Assembly: GCA_945875845.1 (NCBI GenBank)
Contig: CAMCMB010000001.1
Coordinates: 216,108-280,107 of the forward strand
Source of the DNA: Pirellula staleyi DSM 6068
GTDB taxonomy: Bacteria; Planctomycetota; Planctomycetia; Pirellulales; Pirellulaceae
Direction: 5' to 3'
DNA: 64,000 bases
Part shown: positions 43,097 to 52,656 of the stretch, in pieces
How the letters are laid out: each line of letters begins with the position of its first letter
Position numbering within the stretch: the stretch's first letter is position 1
Position numbers and translations under genes: made by a program
Notes under the pieces: model-generated
Databases searched by the model: none
Told to the model about the DNA's origin: nothing
The model's input: only the letters and a program-made list of their open reading frames with translations

Positions 43097-45313
43097 ATGA
43101 AGCTATGTATGCAGCAGTTGGTAACGAGACTTTGTTTGCCCGTAGGAGTTCTGGCCGGAGTATTGCTCCACGGACCGCTAGGCTGCGCGTATGCCCAGGA
43201 CGAATCGTCTATTCGATCCGCCAAACTGGCCCCGATCGATGCAGATTTTTACTACGGTTCCTTCCGGTTAAACGAGCAATGGGATCGACTGACGGCAGGG
43301 CCTGTTGCCCGTGAGCTTATGGATCAGCCCGTTATGGAAAAGGTCTTAGCTGAGTTTCGCACAGAGTGGCGCGAGCGAGAGGGAATCGGCGGTCAAGCCA
43401 GAGTCTTATTGGACAATGGAAATGTAACCGATTTCTTCGCTTTCTTGCAAGAATTGGTTTCGAAGGAGGTCTTTGTCTTTGGCGACAAGAATATGTCGAA
43501 GTGGTACGACAGTATTGCCAAGATCGGCGAGGAAACGCAGTCGTTGCTCATGTCGTCGGATGTATCGAGCGAAGAACAAGGGCAGATCATCGCCGGGAAA
43601 TGGATCGAAGCCATGAAGGGTATGGAAATACCCACGTTCGTATTCGGTGCACGCTGCGATAATGTCGATATCGGACTTGGAAAGATCGACCAGTTGGAGA
43701 TTCCTGTATTTGCTCTCAAGCAGTATCCAGATGCTGCTCCGTTCGTGCAAAATCTCAAGAGAATCGAGGATAGTCGAGGGGATCGAATGCAATGGGTTCT
43801 GAATGGTTCGCAGATTCCTTGGGATTCGATTCCAACGACTGATGTCTTCGACGAACAAATGCGAAGTCAATTTCAAAGTGCTTTCAATGACAAGAGTATC
43901 ACCGTAAGCATTGGGCTGTTCGACGGAAATTTCATCTTTGCCGTCAGTGCTACGCCAGAGAAGCTGTTGGCGTTGGGCAAGGGGGAATCTATTTTAGAAC
44001 ATCCTGATATGCAACCTGTACGGGACCTTGCCTCTAAGTCGTTGATTTCACTGAGCTATATTTCCGATGCATTTGCCAAGGCGAATTTCAACGTCACTTA
44101 CAACAACTTCTTCTCTCGAAACGCGTTCTCGGGTGGCTATCAAGCCTTGCAACTGCTGGATGAAAACAGTGAATTTCGAGATTTCTTCGCAGATGTGGTG
44201 GGCGATTTGAAATGGATGGATGAGTCGATTGCTAAAGTTGTTCCAGAATTCAAAGGCGCAACATCCGTTGGTTTCCTGACAGAGGATGGTTGGGAGCGAC
44301 ACGATCATCTTAAAACAAAGGACGTTCTCCTAGAGTCGAGTTCTCCGTTGACGGCGCTCGAGCACGTCGGGGGAGAGCCAATGATGATGGTTGCGACCCG
44401 ACTTCAAGATCACCCCGAGTATTTCCAGATTGCACGGAAAATCGTTCAACGAGCCAAAGCTCGGTTTGACGAAGCCATGAAATTGGATTGGAGTGAGTTA
44501 GATATGGAAATGGACAACGATCAAGTGCGTGAAAACGTAGATGCGTTTTGGCCTTTCGTTGTTCAAATAGCAGATTCCTGGGAAAAAAAGTTCCTTCCGG
44601 CGATGAGCGGCGAACATGCGGTTGTTTTGAGCGGTGGAAATCTTGCTGCCCAGCAATGGTACAAAGATATGCCACCCTCTGCGGACCCACTGCCATTGCC
44701 AGAGATTGCAATGGTGACAGGGCTCAAGAACAAAGATGCGTTCAATAGTGGTGTGGAAGAGTTGCTGTCAATCTGCGACGAACTCGTCGAAAGAATTCGT
44801 GAAAAAGAGTTTGCGGCAATACCGCCGAATTACAAAATTCCAAGACCAGTTAAATCGAACTCGGACGTTGGAGAAAAGGTTGGGTATCCAATCCCTTCGG
44901 ATTGCCCAGTCCCAGAAGAGATGATGCCACAGGCGTTGTTCAGCGGCGACTATGTCATGGGCACCTATTCGGATAAACAAGCCGCATCGCTCTCACGCGT
45001 CAAGAAACTTTCCGTCGGCAAAGGCGTCATCGATCCCAATGCTCGACAGTCGAATGCATCCTACATCCATGTCGGTAGGCTTTTCGAATTTGCTCGCCCA
45101 TGGGTGCGATATGCATTGATGGAGACTCTCGATAAGAGTCTTTTCGAGGAAACCTTGCCCGAAGAATATCAGCAGTATGATATGACTGGTAAGGAAGCTC
45201 TTTCCATCTACAGCGTGCTTGGCAAGGTAGGCGATTTTTCGAGTTGCTCGGTCTCCAAACCAACCGGTGGAACATTCATTCGATCTGTTTATCGAATCAA
45301 TAAATCCGAATGA
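43097..45313 (+). CDS. large secreted protein of unknown function
   Basis: The 738-residue protein has a signal peptide (ending near GCAYAQDE) and no later membrane helix. Sequence such as NEQWDRLTAGPVARELMDQP, FSGGYQALQLLDENSEFRDF and DGWERHDHLKTKDVLLESSS suggests a large alpha/beta scaffold, possibly a planctomycete-specific DUF3352-like exported protein; I cannot name the family. There are few Cys residues. Its stop overlaps the RidA start by 4 bases (ATGA), so the two genes are translationally coupled. Confidence 0.8.
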   Translation: MKLCMQQLVTRLCLPVGVLAGVLLHGPLGCAYAQDESSIRSAKLAPIDADFYYGSFRLNEQWDRLTAGPVARELMDQPVMEKVLAEFRTEWREREGIGGQARVLLDNGNVTDFFAFLQELVSKEVFVFGDKNMSKWYDSIAKIGEETQSLLMSSDVSSEEQGQIIAGKWIEAMKGMEIPTFVFGARCDNVDIGLGKIDQLEIPVFALKQYPDAAPFVQNLKRIEDSRGDRMQWVLNGSQIPWDSIPTTDVFDEQMRSQFQSAFNDKSITVSIGLFDGNFIFAVSATPEKLLALGKGESILEHPDMQPVRDLASKSLISLSYISDAFAKANFNVTYNNFFSRNAFSGGYQALQLLDENSEFRDFFADVVGDLKWMDESIAKVVPEFKGATSVGFLTEDGWERHDHLKTKDVLLESSSPLTALEHVGGEPMMMVATRLQDHPEYFQIARKIVQRAKARFDEAMKLDWSELDMEMDNDQVRENVDAFWPFVVQIADSWEKKFLPAMSGEHAVVLSGGNLAAQQWYKDMPPSADPLPLPEIAMVTGLKNKDAFNSGVEELLSICDELVERIREKEFAAIPPNYKIPRPVKSNSDVGEKVGYPIPSDCPVPEEMMPQALFSGDYVMGTYSDKQAASLSRVKKLSVGKGVIDPNARQSNASYIHVGRLFEFARPWVRYALMETLDKSLFEETLPEEYQQYDMTGKEALSIYSVLGKVGDFSSCSVSKPTGGTFIRSVYRINKSE

Positions 45314-45660
45314 GCGAACTGATCCGATACGGTGTAACGCGACGATGGTCGGATGCTGTTGTTGTAGGTGGCATCGCCTATTTTGTGGAGGTTCCCGATG
45401 ACCCTTCGTTGTCGGCAGAAGATCAGTTTGCGCAGATCTTTAAGCAAGTGGATGCACGCCTCGCTCAAGTCGGCAGCGACAAGACGCGTTTGGTGCAAGT
45501 GCTTGTTTACTTGCCACATCCTCTTGACTTAGCCTTGTTCAATAGGATGTGGGATGACTGGGTTCCTGAGGGGCATGCACCGTCAAGGGCTTGTACTCAC
45601 CCAACGCTGGCAGCTCCTGGATACCGCGTCGAGTTAGTCATTACCGCTTCTATTCTGTAA
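45310..45660 (+). CDS. RidA-family protein (YjgF/UK114)
   Basis: RidA proteins hydrolyse reactive 2-aminoacrylate and other enamines/imines to keto acids and ammonia. The 116-residue product shows the family C-terminal APSRACTHPTLAAPGYRVEL, whose Arg is the substrate-binding arginine, and FKQVDARLAQVGSDKTRLVQ. It probably forms trimers. The start overlaps the upstream secreted protein by ATGA, and it is convergent with the Nramp-like gene (4-bp gap). Confidence 0.9.
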   Translation: MSELIRYGVTRRWSDAVVVGGIAYFVEVPDDPSLSAEDQFAQIFKQVDARLAQVGSDKTRLVQVLVYLPHPLDLALFNRMWDDWVPEGHAPSRACTHPTLAAPGYRVELVITASIL

Positions 45661-45664
45661 CAAA

Positions 45665-47299
45665 CTAACGGAAGAACTTTTGCATCTCCAAAAAGAAAGT
45701 AGCCGCACCGATGACAAACAATACCAAGATGCTTGCCCATAATCCTATGTCAAACAACTTGGACGGTTTCAGCTCTGGCAAGCATCGCTTGTAGCGAAAA
45801 TAAAGTGCTGAAAAGCCGAGCATCGGCAGCATAATGGCTTGTGCAGATCCACTTAGGAACACCAGCCATGCCACTTGCGGGAGGAGCCAGTAGATGAGTA
45901 AGCACAACATAGGAAACAGGCCGCTTAACCCGCGAACCCACCTCGACTGTGTGACCTCATCGCCACCGATAAGGCCCACGACATTCAATGCATCGGAAAA
46001 TGTCCTCGCGTGGCTTGCATTGGCAACGTAAAACGTCGAAAAGAGAACCATGAAGGCACCCAGCAAGAACGTAACCTGAGCCCAACTGCCAAGCACGGGC
46101 TTGTACATCACCGAGAGCGTTTGCAGAAGCCTGGAGTCTTGAGGCTGGATACCAGCCCGATGCAGAATACCAGCACCCAAAGCAAAGAAACCAATCGTCG
46201 CGGTTGTATAAACGATCATCGAAACCCAGATATCGGTTTTCATGATTCGAAGCCAGCCGCGAGCTCGCTTTCCCCACGCTGCTGTTCCATCATAAGGCCC
46301 AGTGCTTTTCGCATATCCCTTTTCAATACACCAATAAGGGTACTGAATTAACTCAGCCGCACCCACTCCGATGATACCTACGGTTGCAAAGGCCATTGCC
46401 AAGGACTGTCCGAGTTCGCCTTGCGGCAAACCAAAGCTCAAGCCATCGATCCATGCCTTCATCGGGATTTGCCATGCGGGTAGCATTTGCAAACCGACCA
46501 CATTTCCCAACGTCACCAAAGTAAAGATAGCGACCATCATGGTTGCAGCGGACTGAATGAAGCTGTATCCACCATAGACGAGCATCAACGACGTGCCAAC
46601 CGCAACCGGAATCGCCCACACCCGGTCGTCCCAGGGACGCGGCAGTTGAACGGCCTTCCATTCTGCTTCCGTCCAATTCGCCTGTGAGCTGCCGTACTTT
46701 TGCAAGTAACTTCTTTGTTTCGCCATAATCGTGTCAAGCGTTGGCATCGCCAGAACCTCCGTCGAAACGGAGGTTGTTTTTCCGGCCGCAGCGTTGTCGG
46801 CGTCCACTTTTTCGATCACTTGACCGAGAAGTCGCTGAGATTCTAAGGTTGCTATTTCCTGAAACTCGCGGCCTTGCTGGGTGATCGGCTGAACTAACGC
46901 CAGGGTTTGCCCGACACCGCCCACGATGGCTCCCAATTGGCCAATGCTGCAGAACCACATAAAAAACCAATACCAAATCAGCCAGTTTCCACGGCCAGGG
47001 ATGCGTGGACCTGGGACTTGATTGAGCGCTGAGAGGGTCGGTGTTCCGCTGGCAATGGTAAAACGCCCAATTTCGATCTGAGCAAATACCTTGATGACGC
47101 AACCCAGGATGATCAACCACAACAAACTCAAGCCTGCCTTGGCGCCGGTAATCGTAGTCGCGATCAATTCGCCAGAACCCACAATCGACGCAGCGATGAT
47201 AAGCCCTGGCCCCAAATGCGACAGAATCCCAAGCCAGTGGACGGGAGGTTCGTGAACGGCATCGGCGGACCGCGAATCAATAGGTTTCGGCTGGGACAT
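45665..47299 (-). CDS. Nramp-like metal transporter lacking the canonical metal-site motifs
   Basis: The 544-residue protein has about eleven membrane helices and the general Nramp (SLC11) layout. TM1 reads LGPGLIIAASIVGSGELIAT, so VGSGE (40-44) replaces the DPGN metal motif, and the TM6 equivalent, GAAELIQYPYWCIEKG, has no MPH. A long insert (about 130-230) follows TM3-4. Canonical residues for Mn2+/Fe2+ are therefore missing; Mg2+ or another cargo is possible, as in Nramp-related transporters. The adjoining ald gene is divergent. Confidence 0.8.
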   Translation of the reverse strand: MSQPKPIDSRSADAVHEPPVHWLGILSHLGPGLIIAASIVGSGELIATTITGAKAGLSLLWLIILGCVIKVFAQIEIGRFTIASGTPTLSALNQVPGPRIPGRGNWLIWYWFFMWFCSIGQLGAIVGGVGQTLALVQPITQQGREFQEIATLESQRLLGQVIEKVDADNAAAGKTTSVSTEVLAMPTLDTIMAKQRSYLQKYGSSQANWTEAEWKAVQLPRPWDDRVWAIPVAVGTSLMLVYGGYSFIQSAATMMVAIFTLVTLGNVVGLQMLPAWQIPMKAWIDGLSFGLPQGELGQSLAMAFATVGIIGVGAAELIQYPYWCIEKGYAKSTGPYDGTAAWGKRARGWLRIMKTDIWVSMIVYTTATIGFFALGAGILHRAGIQPQDSRLLQTLSVMYKPVLGSWAQVTFLLGAFMVLFSTFYVANASHARTFSDALNVVGLIGGDEVTQSRWVRGLSGLFPMLCLLIYWLLPQVAWLVFLSGSAQAIMLPMLGFSALYFRYKRCLPELKPSKLFDIGLWASILVLFVIGAATFFLEMQKFFR

Positions 47300-47500
47300 G
47301 GTGGGGAGGATGGTGAGTTGAGAGGTCGGTCAAGTGGTATAAGCACGGATTGTACTTGATACGATCTGACTACGTAGCCATATCGATGAGACAAGCGTCG
47401 AAAAAAAGGTACACTTGTACACGAATGCTCGCGAAATGTTCTCCCACCTATCGCGGATTACTCATGCCCCACTTTTTTTGCTGAATGGAGCGCAGACTCG

Positions 47501-48598
47501 ATGATCGTTGGAATTCCTAAAGAAGTCAAAGAAGATGAGTACCGAGTTGCGATGTTACCGGTGGGAGTCGAGGAATTAGTATCCAGAGGCCACGAAGTTT
47601 TGGTTCAGACGGGCGCGGGTTTGGGATCGGGACTTGCCGACGATGATTACCTCCAAGCCGGCGCCAAGCTGATATCCGCCGAAGCAGATATTTTTAAGCG
47701 AGCGGACCTTATTGTTAAAGTGAAAGAGCCGCTGGAATCGGAGTGGCAGATGATTCGACCCGGCCAAGCGCTGTTTACGTACTTTCACTTTGCGGCCGAT
47801 CGAAAGCTCACGGAGGCGATGCTCGCAACAGGTGCGAGTTGCCTCGCGTACGAAACGCTTCGCGATCACCAAGGCCGACTCCCACTTCTCACGCCGATGA
47901 GCGAAGTCGCTGGACGGATGAGCATTCAAGAGGGCGCTAAATTTCTTGAGCGTCCTCAAATGGGGCGTGGTATTTTGCTTGGTGGCGTGCCTGGCGTCGC
48001 GCCGGCCCACATCACCATTCTGGGTGGCGGCGTCGTTGGCAGCAATGCCGCACGCATTGCTGCTGGCTTTCGCGCGGATGTCGCGATTCTCGACGTCAAT
48101 TTAGATAGGCTCCGTTACTTGGATGATGTGATGCCTCCCAACGTAAATGCGCTATTCAGTGATCGCCATACGATTCGTGATCAATTGCGTCGAGCCGACT
48201 TGGTCATCGGTTCGGTGTTGATTCCCGGCGCCAAAGCCCCCTACCTCGTTCGCAAGGAAGACTTGAAATTGATGAAGCAGGGGAGTGTCATCATCGATGT
48301 GGCCATCGATCAAGGTGGCTGCGTTGAAACAAGTCGGCCAACAACGCATCGCCACCCAACATATATCGTTGACGACGTCGTTCACTATTGTGTAACCAAT
48401 ATGCCTGGCGCGGTTGGCCGCACAAGCACGTTTGCGCTTTGCAATGTGACATTACCCTGGGTGGTTCAGCTCGCTGAAAACGGTATCGACAAATGTATTG
48501 CAAATTCCAAAGCCCTTCGCGACTCCTTGAACGTCCATCAAGGAAAGGTCACCAATCAAGCGGTCGCTCAGACTTTCGACATGGAATATGTCGCCTAG
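47501..48598 (+). CDS. ald: alanine dehydrogenase
   Basis: Ald interconverts L-alanine and pyruvate with NAD+. The 365-residue product opens MIVGIPKEVKEDEYRVAMLP and shows IVKVKEPLESE (catalytic Lys), FTYFHFAAD (catalytic His), and the dinucleotide fold ITILGGGVVGSNAARIAAGF. The length and sequence fit the hexameric family. It is divergent from the Nramp-like gene (201 bp apart). Confidence 0.96.
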   Translation: MIVGIPKEVKEDEYRVAMLPVGVEELVSRGHEVLVQTGAGLGSGLADDDYLQAGAKLISAEADIFKRADLIVKVKEPLESEWQMIRPGQALFTYFHFAADRKLTEAMLATGASCLAYETLRDHQGRLPLLTPMSEVAGRMSIQEGAKFLERPQMGRGILLGGVPGVAPAHITILGGGVVGSNAARIAAGFRADVAILDVNLDRLRYLDDVMPPNVNALFSDRHTIRDQLRRADLVIGSVLIPGAKAPYLVRKEDLKLMKQGSVIIDVAIDQGGCVETSRPTTHRHPTYIVDDVVHYCVTNMPGAVGRTSTFALCNVTLPWVVQLAENGIDKCIANSKALRDSLNVHQGKVTNQAVAQTFDMEYVA

Positions 48599-48756
48599 CT
48601 GCACCGGAATAGACGGAAAAGTCGAATTGAGCGCCCAAAAGAACGCCGAAAATAGGTGTTATCCAAACGAGTTATGGAACAGTCGAATTGCGTGAGGATA
48701 GAATGGACTCGTTTTACGCATTCTGAATTGAGATGCCCCCGTCCATTCCCTGAGTC

Positions 48757-50199
48757 GTGTATTTTGTGAATCTCACCAAATCGAACAACCCCTGGATCCC
48801 AGGCCTTAGCAGTTTTGTGATTCATTTGGCGATTCTGCTGCTTATGGCGATTTGGACGATCGTAGGGATCAGCAAAGGAGAACGCATCGTCATCGATAGC
48901 GGGATCTCGACCGATTCGATGGAAGCATTTGAGATCCTGCAAGTCGAAAAATCCGAAGACGCAGCGAGCGAGGGCGGCTTGGGCCCAGACGAAATCAACT
49001 CCTCTATCCTTGCATCGAATACGACTCCATCGCTCGTGATCGATGCGGGGGTCGAACCAAAACCGTCCGCCAATCTTTCGGATTCGATCCGGCTATCGGG
49101 AAGCAAAGGGGAAGACAGCGCGTTTCTTGGATCGTCTTTGGAAGCCCGAACTCCCAAGAATCGGGTAGTAACTGGAATTCGAAACGGCGCGACGCAAGCC
49201 AGCGAAGCCGCTGTCGAAGCGGCATTGGCGTATCTTGCAAGACACCAAAAAAACGATGGATCGTGGACACTCCGCTTTGACGATGTCCCTTGCCAAGGCC
49301 AATGTGACCACGGAGGTGCCAATAAATTGGACTCGCACGATATCGCTGCAACAGGTTTGTCATTGTTGTGCTTCATGGGTGCTGGACACACGATGCATGT
49401 CGGTGAGTACAGCGAGCAAGTGAGCCGAGGTGTTTACTTCCTAATCCAAAAACTTAGGATTCAAAGTGGGATTGGAACTTGGCTATCCTCGACAGCCAGC
49501 GCAGAAATGTACGAGCATGGGATCGCAACTCTCGCTTTGTGCGAAGCCCTACAAATGACGGGAGACGAATCGCTGACGGAATCTTGTCAAGCTGCAATAC
49601 GGCAAATCATTTACGCTCAGCACAACGATGGCGGCTGGGATTATCATCCCAAGGCTCCCGGCGATCTATCGATTGTGGGCTGGCAAGTGATGGCGTTGAA
49701 AAGTGCTGTCAGCGCCAAACTTGTTGTCCCCCCAGACACGATCCGTGGGATCGATTTGTTTGTCCGCCGGGAAAACGTTGGCGGTTTTATGTTTCGATAT
49801 CGAGCCGGGAAAGGAACTCCGTCCATGACGGCCATAGGCAATTTAATGCGAATTCTACGGGGCGTTTCCAAGACAGATGCAATGCTCATTCGTGCCGTGG
49901 ACTATCTCGCCGACAAAGGCCCGTCGAACCAGGATGCCTACTATAACTACTACGCAACGCAAGTGCTTTTTCACTACGGCGGCAAACCTTGGGAAAAGTG
50001 GAACAAGGCGATGCGGGAATTTTTGATCGCAACCCAAGAACAAAATGGCCACTCGGCAGGCAGTTGGTGGCTTCCCGGAGATCCACACAACGTCACGGCG
50101 GGGAGGTTGTATGTAACCGCGATGGCTTGTTTGACGCTCGAAGTCTACTATCGATACCTGCCCGTTTATGAACCTTCCGATACAGAATTCAAGCTTTGA
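48757..50199 (+). CDS. prenyltransferase/squalene-cyclase-like toroid protein, membrane anchored
   Basis: The 480-residue protein starts at GTG 48757, has one N-terminal membrane helix (about 14-40), a linker, then repeats of the alpha-alpha toroid seen in squalene-hopene cyclases: AALAYLARHQKNDGSWTLRF, HGIATLALCEALQMTGD, YAQHNDGGWDYHP, YYNYYATQVLFHYGG. The cyclase DxDDTA acid motif is not present, so cyclisation is unlikely. Planctomycetes carry many such exported toroid proteins. Their job is unknown. Confidence 0.8.
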   Translation: MYFVNLTKSNNPWIPGLSSFVIHLAILLLMAIWTIVGISKGERIVIDSGISTDSMEAFEILQVEKSEDAASEGGLGPDEINSSILASNTTPSLVIDAGVEPKPSANLSDSIRLSGSKGEDSAFLGSSLEARTPKNRVVTGIRNGATQASEAAVEAALAYLARHQKNDGSWTLRFDDVPCQGQCDHGGANKLDSHDIAATGLSLLCFMGAGHTMHVGEYSEQVSRGVYFLIQKLRIQSGIGTWLSSTASAEMYEHGIATLALCEALQMTGDESLTESCQAAIRQIIYAQHNDGGWDYHPKAPGDLSIVGWQVMALKSAVSAKLVVPPDTIRGIDLFVRRENVGGFMFRYRAGKGTPSMTAIGNLMRILRGVSKTDAMLIRAVDYLADKGPSNQDAYYNYYATQVLFHYGGKPWEKWNKAMREFLIATQEQNGHSAGSWWLPGDPHNVTAGRLYVTAMACLTLEVYYRYLPVYEPSDTEFKL

Positions 50200-50250
50200 T
50201 GTTGATTGAACCAGGTATAAGCACATCCGCATATGTTTTTCCTACCAATT

Positions 50251-50323
50251 AGCCGTTGGGCGCTAGCCCCGGTTTTCCAATTGCTCGACATTCGTCGAGA
50301 ACCGGGGCTATCGCCCTTCGGCT
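50251..50323. repeat. long inverted repeat with nested hairpin
   Basis: AGCCGTTGGGCGCTAGCCCC pairs with GGGGCTATCGCCCTTCGGCT, with an inner hairpin CTCGA-CATTCG-TCGAG. It lies between convergent genes and may act as a bidirectional terminator. Confidence 0.7.
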
Positions 50324-50383
50324 ATCAGTATGTTTCACTCAAAGACTCATACCGATCCGCTCGGATGTGTTCGATCGCCACTA

Positions 50384-51274
50384 TTATTCCCTCAGTTTGG
50401 AAACAAGACTATCGAGGCCTACAAGGTTGACTTGGAGTCTTGTTCGCGCGTCTTCGTCCGTATGATTGAGGATCCCAATCGGTCCTTCGTAACCGCTTTT
50501 CGCAATCTCCTTGAGCACCTCTAGATCGCGATCCCCTGTTCCAATCGGCAGTATCTTTTTGCCGATCCGTTCTCCATCGGTTTGCATCCCATTGATGTTG
50601 ATGGCCAAAAGATAGGGCTTTATGAGCTTGAGAACGGAAGGCAAGCGGTCGAGCTGGTCGTGTGCATGATGCAGGTTGAAAACGATTCCAACGTTGGACA
50701 TGTTGACTCGTCGTATAAGTTCCACTTGGTTCTCGGGTTGGCCAAACCACCCGCCGTGATTATAGAGCCCGACTTTGCATCCAATCGCGTCCGCAGCTTG
50801 GGCAATGGATCGGATACGTGTCGCTTCCGACGCTGCAAATTTTTCGGATTCCTCGCCGGACATTTTCGGGTTCCCGCCACCCATCACCCACAATTGCGGA
50901 TGCACATCGTTCTTCTTCAAGGTTTCTAAAATGAGCTTTGCTTCGTCGTTGAGTGAGGTTGGAAACCACCACGCAAACAGTTCGATATCATGCTTCTTTA
51001 ACGCAACGATTTCACGTTCAAAAGTTGGGATGTGCTCGGCGCGGTAATCATAAGCGAATCGTGGAATGCCTAATTCCTGCAACATTGCTGCTCGCTCTTC
51101 CGGATTGCGCTTCGCGGCATCAAAGGGGACGATACACCAGGCCACCAAATTTTTCTTGCCATACAACTTGTCGACGGATTGGGCTGTCGCGAACGACCCG
51201 GTGGTCACAAGAAACCCGGTCGTCACAAGAAATAGGAAAAGAGAAAAACTTCGAAGGGCGAAACAAGTGTTCAT
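50384..51274 (-). CDS. secreted TIM-barrel sugar isomerase/epimerase-like protein
   Basis: With the ATG at 51274 (MNTCFALRSF), the 296-residue protein has a signal peptide containing a duplicated VTTG (FLVTTGFLVTTGSFATAQ). The body is a xylose-isomerase-like TIM barrel: RIRSIAQAADAIGCKVGLYN, GIVFNLHHAHDQLDR, and KSGYEGPIGILNH. Metal ligands are less obvious than in the cytosolic homologue. An upstream ATG at 51304 is the other start option. Secreted barrels of this family are common in planctomycetes; function unknown. Confidence 0.75.
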   Translation of the reverse strand: MNTCFALRSFSLFLFLVTTGFLVTTGSFATAQSVDKLYGKKNLVAWCIVPFDAAKRNPEERAAMLQELGIPRFAYDYRAEHIPTFEREIVALKKHDIELFAWWFPTSLNDEAKLILETLKKNDVHPQLWVMGGGNPKMSGEESEKFAASEATRIRSIAQAADAIGCKVGLYNHGGWFGQPENQVELIRRVNMSNVGIVFNLHHAHDQLDRLPSVLKLIKPYLLAININGMQTDGERIGKKILPIGTGDRDLEVLKEIAKSGYEGPIGILNHTDEDARTRLQVNLVGLDSLVSKLRE

Positions 51275-51544
51275 GATGGGGTTCAACTTGGCTTTGCGTA
51301 TCATTGAATTGCGGACCGCGAAAGGGCTTCACCTTTACGCACGTTTCTTCGCCCATGGAATCACGAGCGGGACGCTCGTGCCACAACGTCGATTCTTGAG
51401 TCAGCCTCCAAGCCCATGCTTGTCATGGCTGATGCACACCATCTTACCAAAAGTTGCTACTCGTGTGTCCTAATCAGCCGGAACCCGCTTAGTATAGAAT
51501 GAGGGTTCCTAATTTGGTACGCGACTCTCCAAAGGACTTTTTCC

Positions 51545-52453
51545 ATGATTCGACAATTTCGACTATTGGGTTCAGCAAGCATTTTCGCTGCCTTGAGTTT
51601 CTACACATCTTTAATCAGTTTGGCGGCGGATTCGGTGCTCGAATCAGCGGATGCAAAAGTAACGCTCGTGGCTGATGGTTTCAAGTTTACCGAGGGACCT
51701 GCGGTGGATTCGGCAGGCAACGTCTTCTTCACAGACCAACCCAACGACCGGATTATGAAGGTCGATCTGGATGGCAAAGTAACCGAGTTTATGAAGCCGG
51801 CTGGACGCAGCAATGGGATGTTCTTTGCTCCGGATGGAAAGCTCATTGCATGCGCGGACGAGAAAAATGAAATGTGGGAAATCTCGCCCGACAAGTCATA
51901 TCGAGTCCTGTTTAAGGACTTCGAAGGAGAACGACTAAACGGTCCGAATGACGTTTGGATGGATTCGAATGGGATGATCTATTTCACCGACCCTTACTAT
52001 CAACGCCCGTGGTGGGAGCATAAAAAGCAGCCTCAAAAGAAACAAGCACTTTATCGTACCGACCGAGATGGTTCCAACATGATTGTAATGGACGACGCTC
52101 TGGTACAACCCAACGGGATTATTGGAGATTCAAAGCGCCGGCTTGTTTTCGTGGCTGACATTCGCGATTCCAAGACGTACCAATACACGATCGCGAGCGA
52201 TAGCTCGCTGGTCGATCGCAAACTGTTCTGCTCCATGGGCTCCGATGGGATGACCATCGACAGTCAGGGTAATGTCTACTTGACCGGAAAAGGAGTAACG
52301 GTATTTGACAAGGACGGCAAGCAGATCGAAGTCATAGCTGTCCCGCAATCTTGGACAGCCAACGTTTGCATCGGAGGCAAGGATCGAAAGACGCTCTACA
52401 TCACCTCTTCGGATTCACTTTATAGCATTCGACTAAAGGTTGCCGGCTTGTAG
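51545..52453 (+). CDS. SMP-30/gluconolactonase/LRE-like lactonase, exported
   Basis: The 302-residue six-bladed propeller has a signal peptide (1-26, near SLAAD), VADGFKFTEGPAVDSAGNVF with the first metal Glu, LNGPNDVWMDSNGMIYFTDP with the Asn and Asp ligands, and SDGMTIDSQGNVYLTGKG. It likely hydrolyses an aldonolactone such as gluconolactone or xylonolactone. The xylonate dehydratase of this window would use the product of a xylonolactonase, but the genes are 16 kb apart, so the link is speculative. Confidence 0.9.
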   Translation: MIRQFRLLGSASIFAALSFYTSLISLAADSVLESADAKVTLVADGFKFTEGPAVDSAGNVFFTDQPNDRIMKVDLDGKVTEFMKPAGRSNGMFFAPDGKLIACADEKNEMWEISPDKSYRVLFKDFEGERLNGPNDVWMDSNGMIYFTDPYYQRPWWEHKKQPQKKQALYRTDRDGSNMIVMDDALVQPNGIIGDSKRRLVFVADIRDSKTYQYTIASDSSLVDRKLFCSMGSDGMTIDSQGNVYLTGKGVTVFDKDGKQIEVIAVPQSWTANVCIGGKDRKTLYITSSDSLYSIRLKVAGL

Positions 52454-52500
52454 AGGTCGGGCGATGCTTATGCGGTTTTCCATAAACCGGACGCTAGGGG

Positions 52501-52614
52501 CTTGTTGATTTAGTGAAGTCGTTATTAGGTAAGGGCGGTAAGACGGACTTCCAAGTCCGGCAATGGGGAATTCGACGGACTAGGAAGTCCGTCGTACCAT
52601 TAAATCAACAAACC
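52501..52614 (-). mobile_element. 106-bp palindromic MITE-like element, copy 3
   Basis: The core runs 52504-52609 (GTTGATTTA to TAAATCAAC), 106 bp, in the opposite orientation to copies 1 and 2. Left flank CTAG and right flank CTAG share part of a target (GCTAGGGG, ACTAGCGC). The host sequence resembles that of copy 1 (ACGCTAG...CTAGCGCGT). Confidence 0.85.
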
Positions 52615-52656
52615 ACTAGCGCGTTCCGGCTGATGAGATGGCACAAGATATCACGG

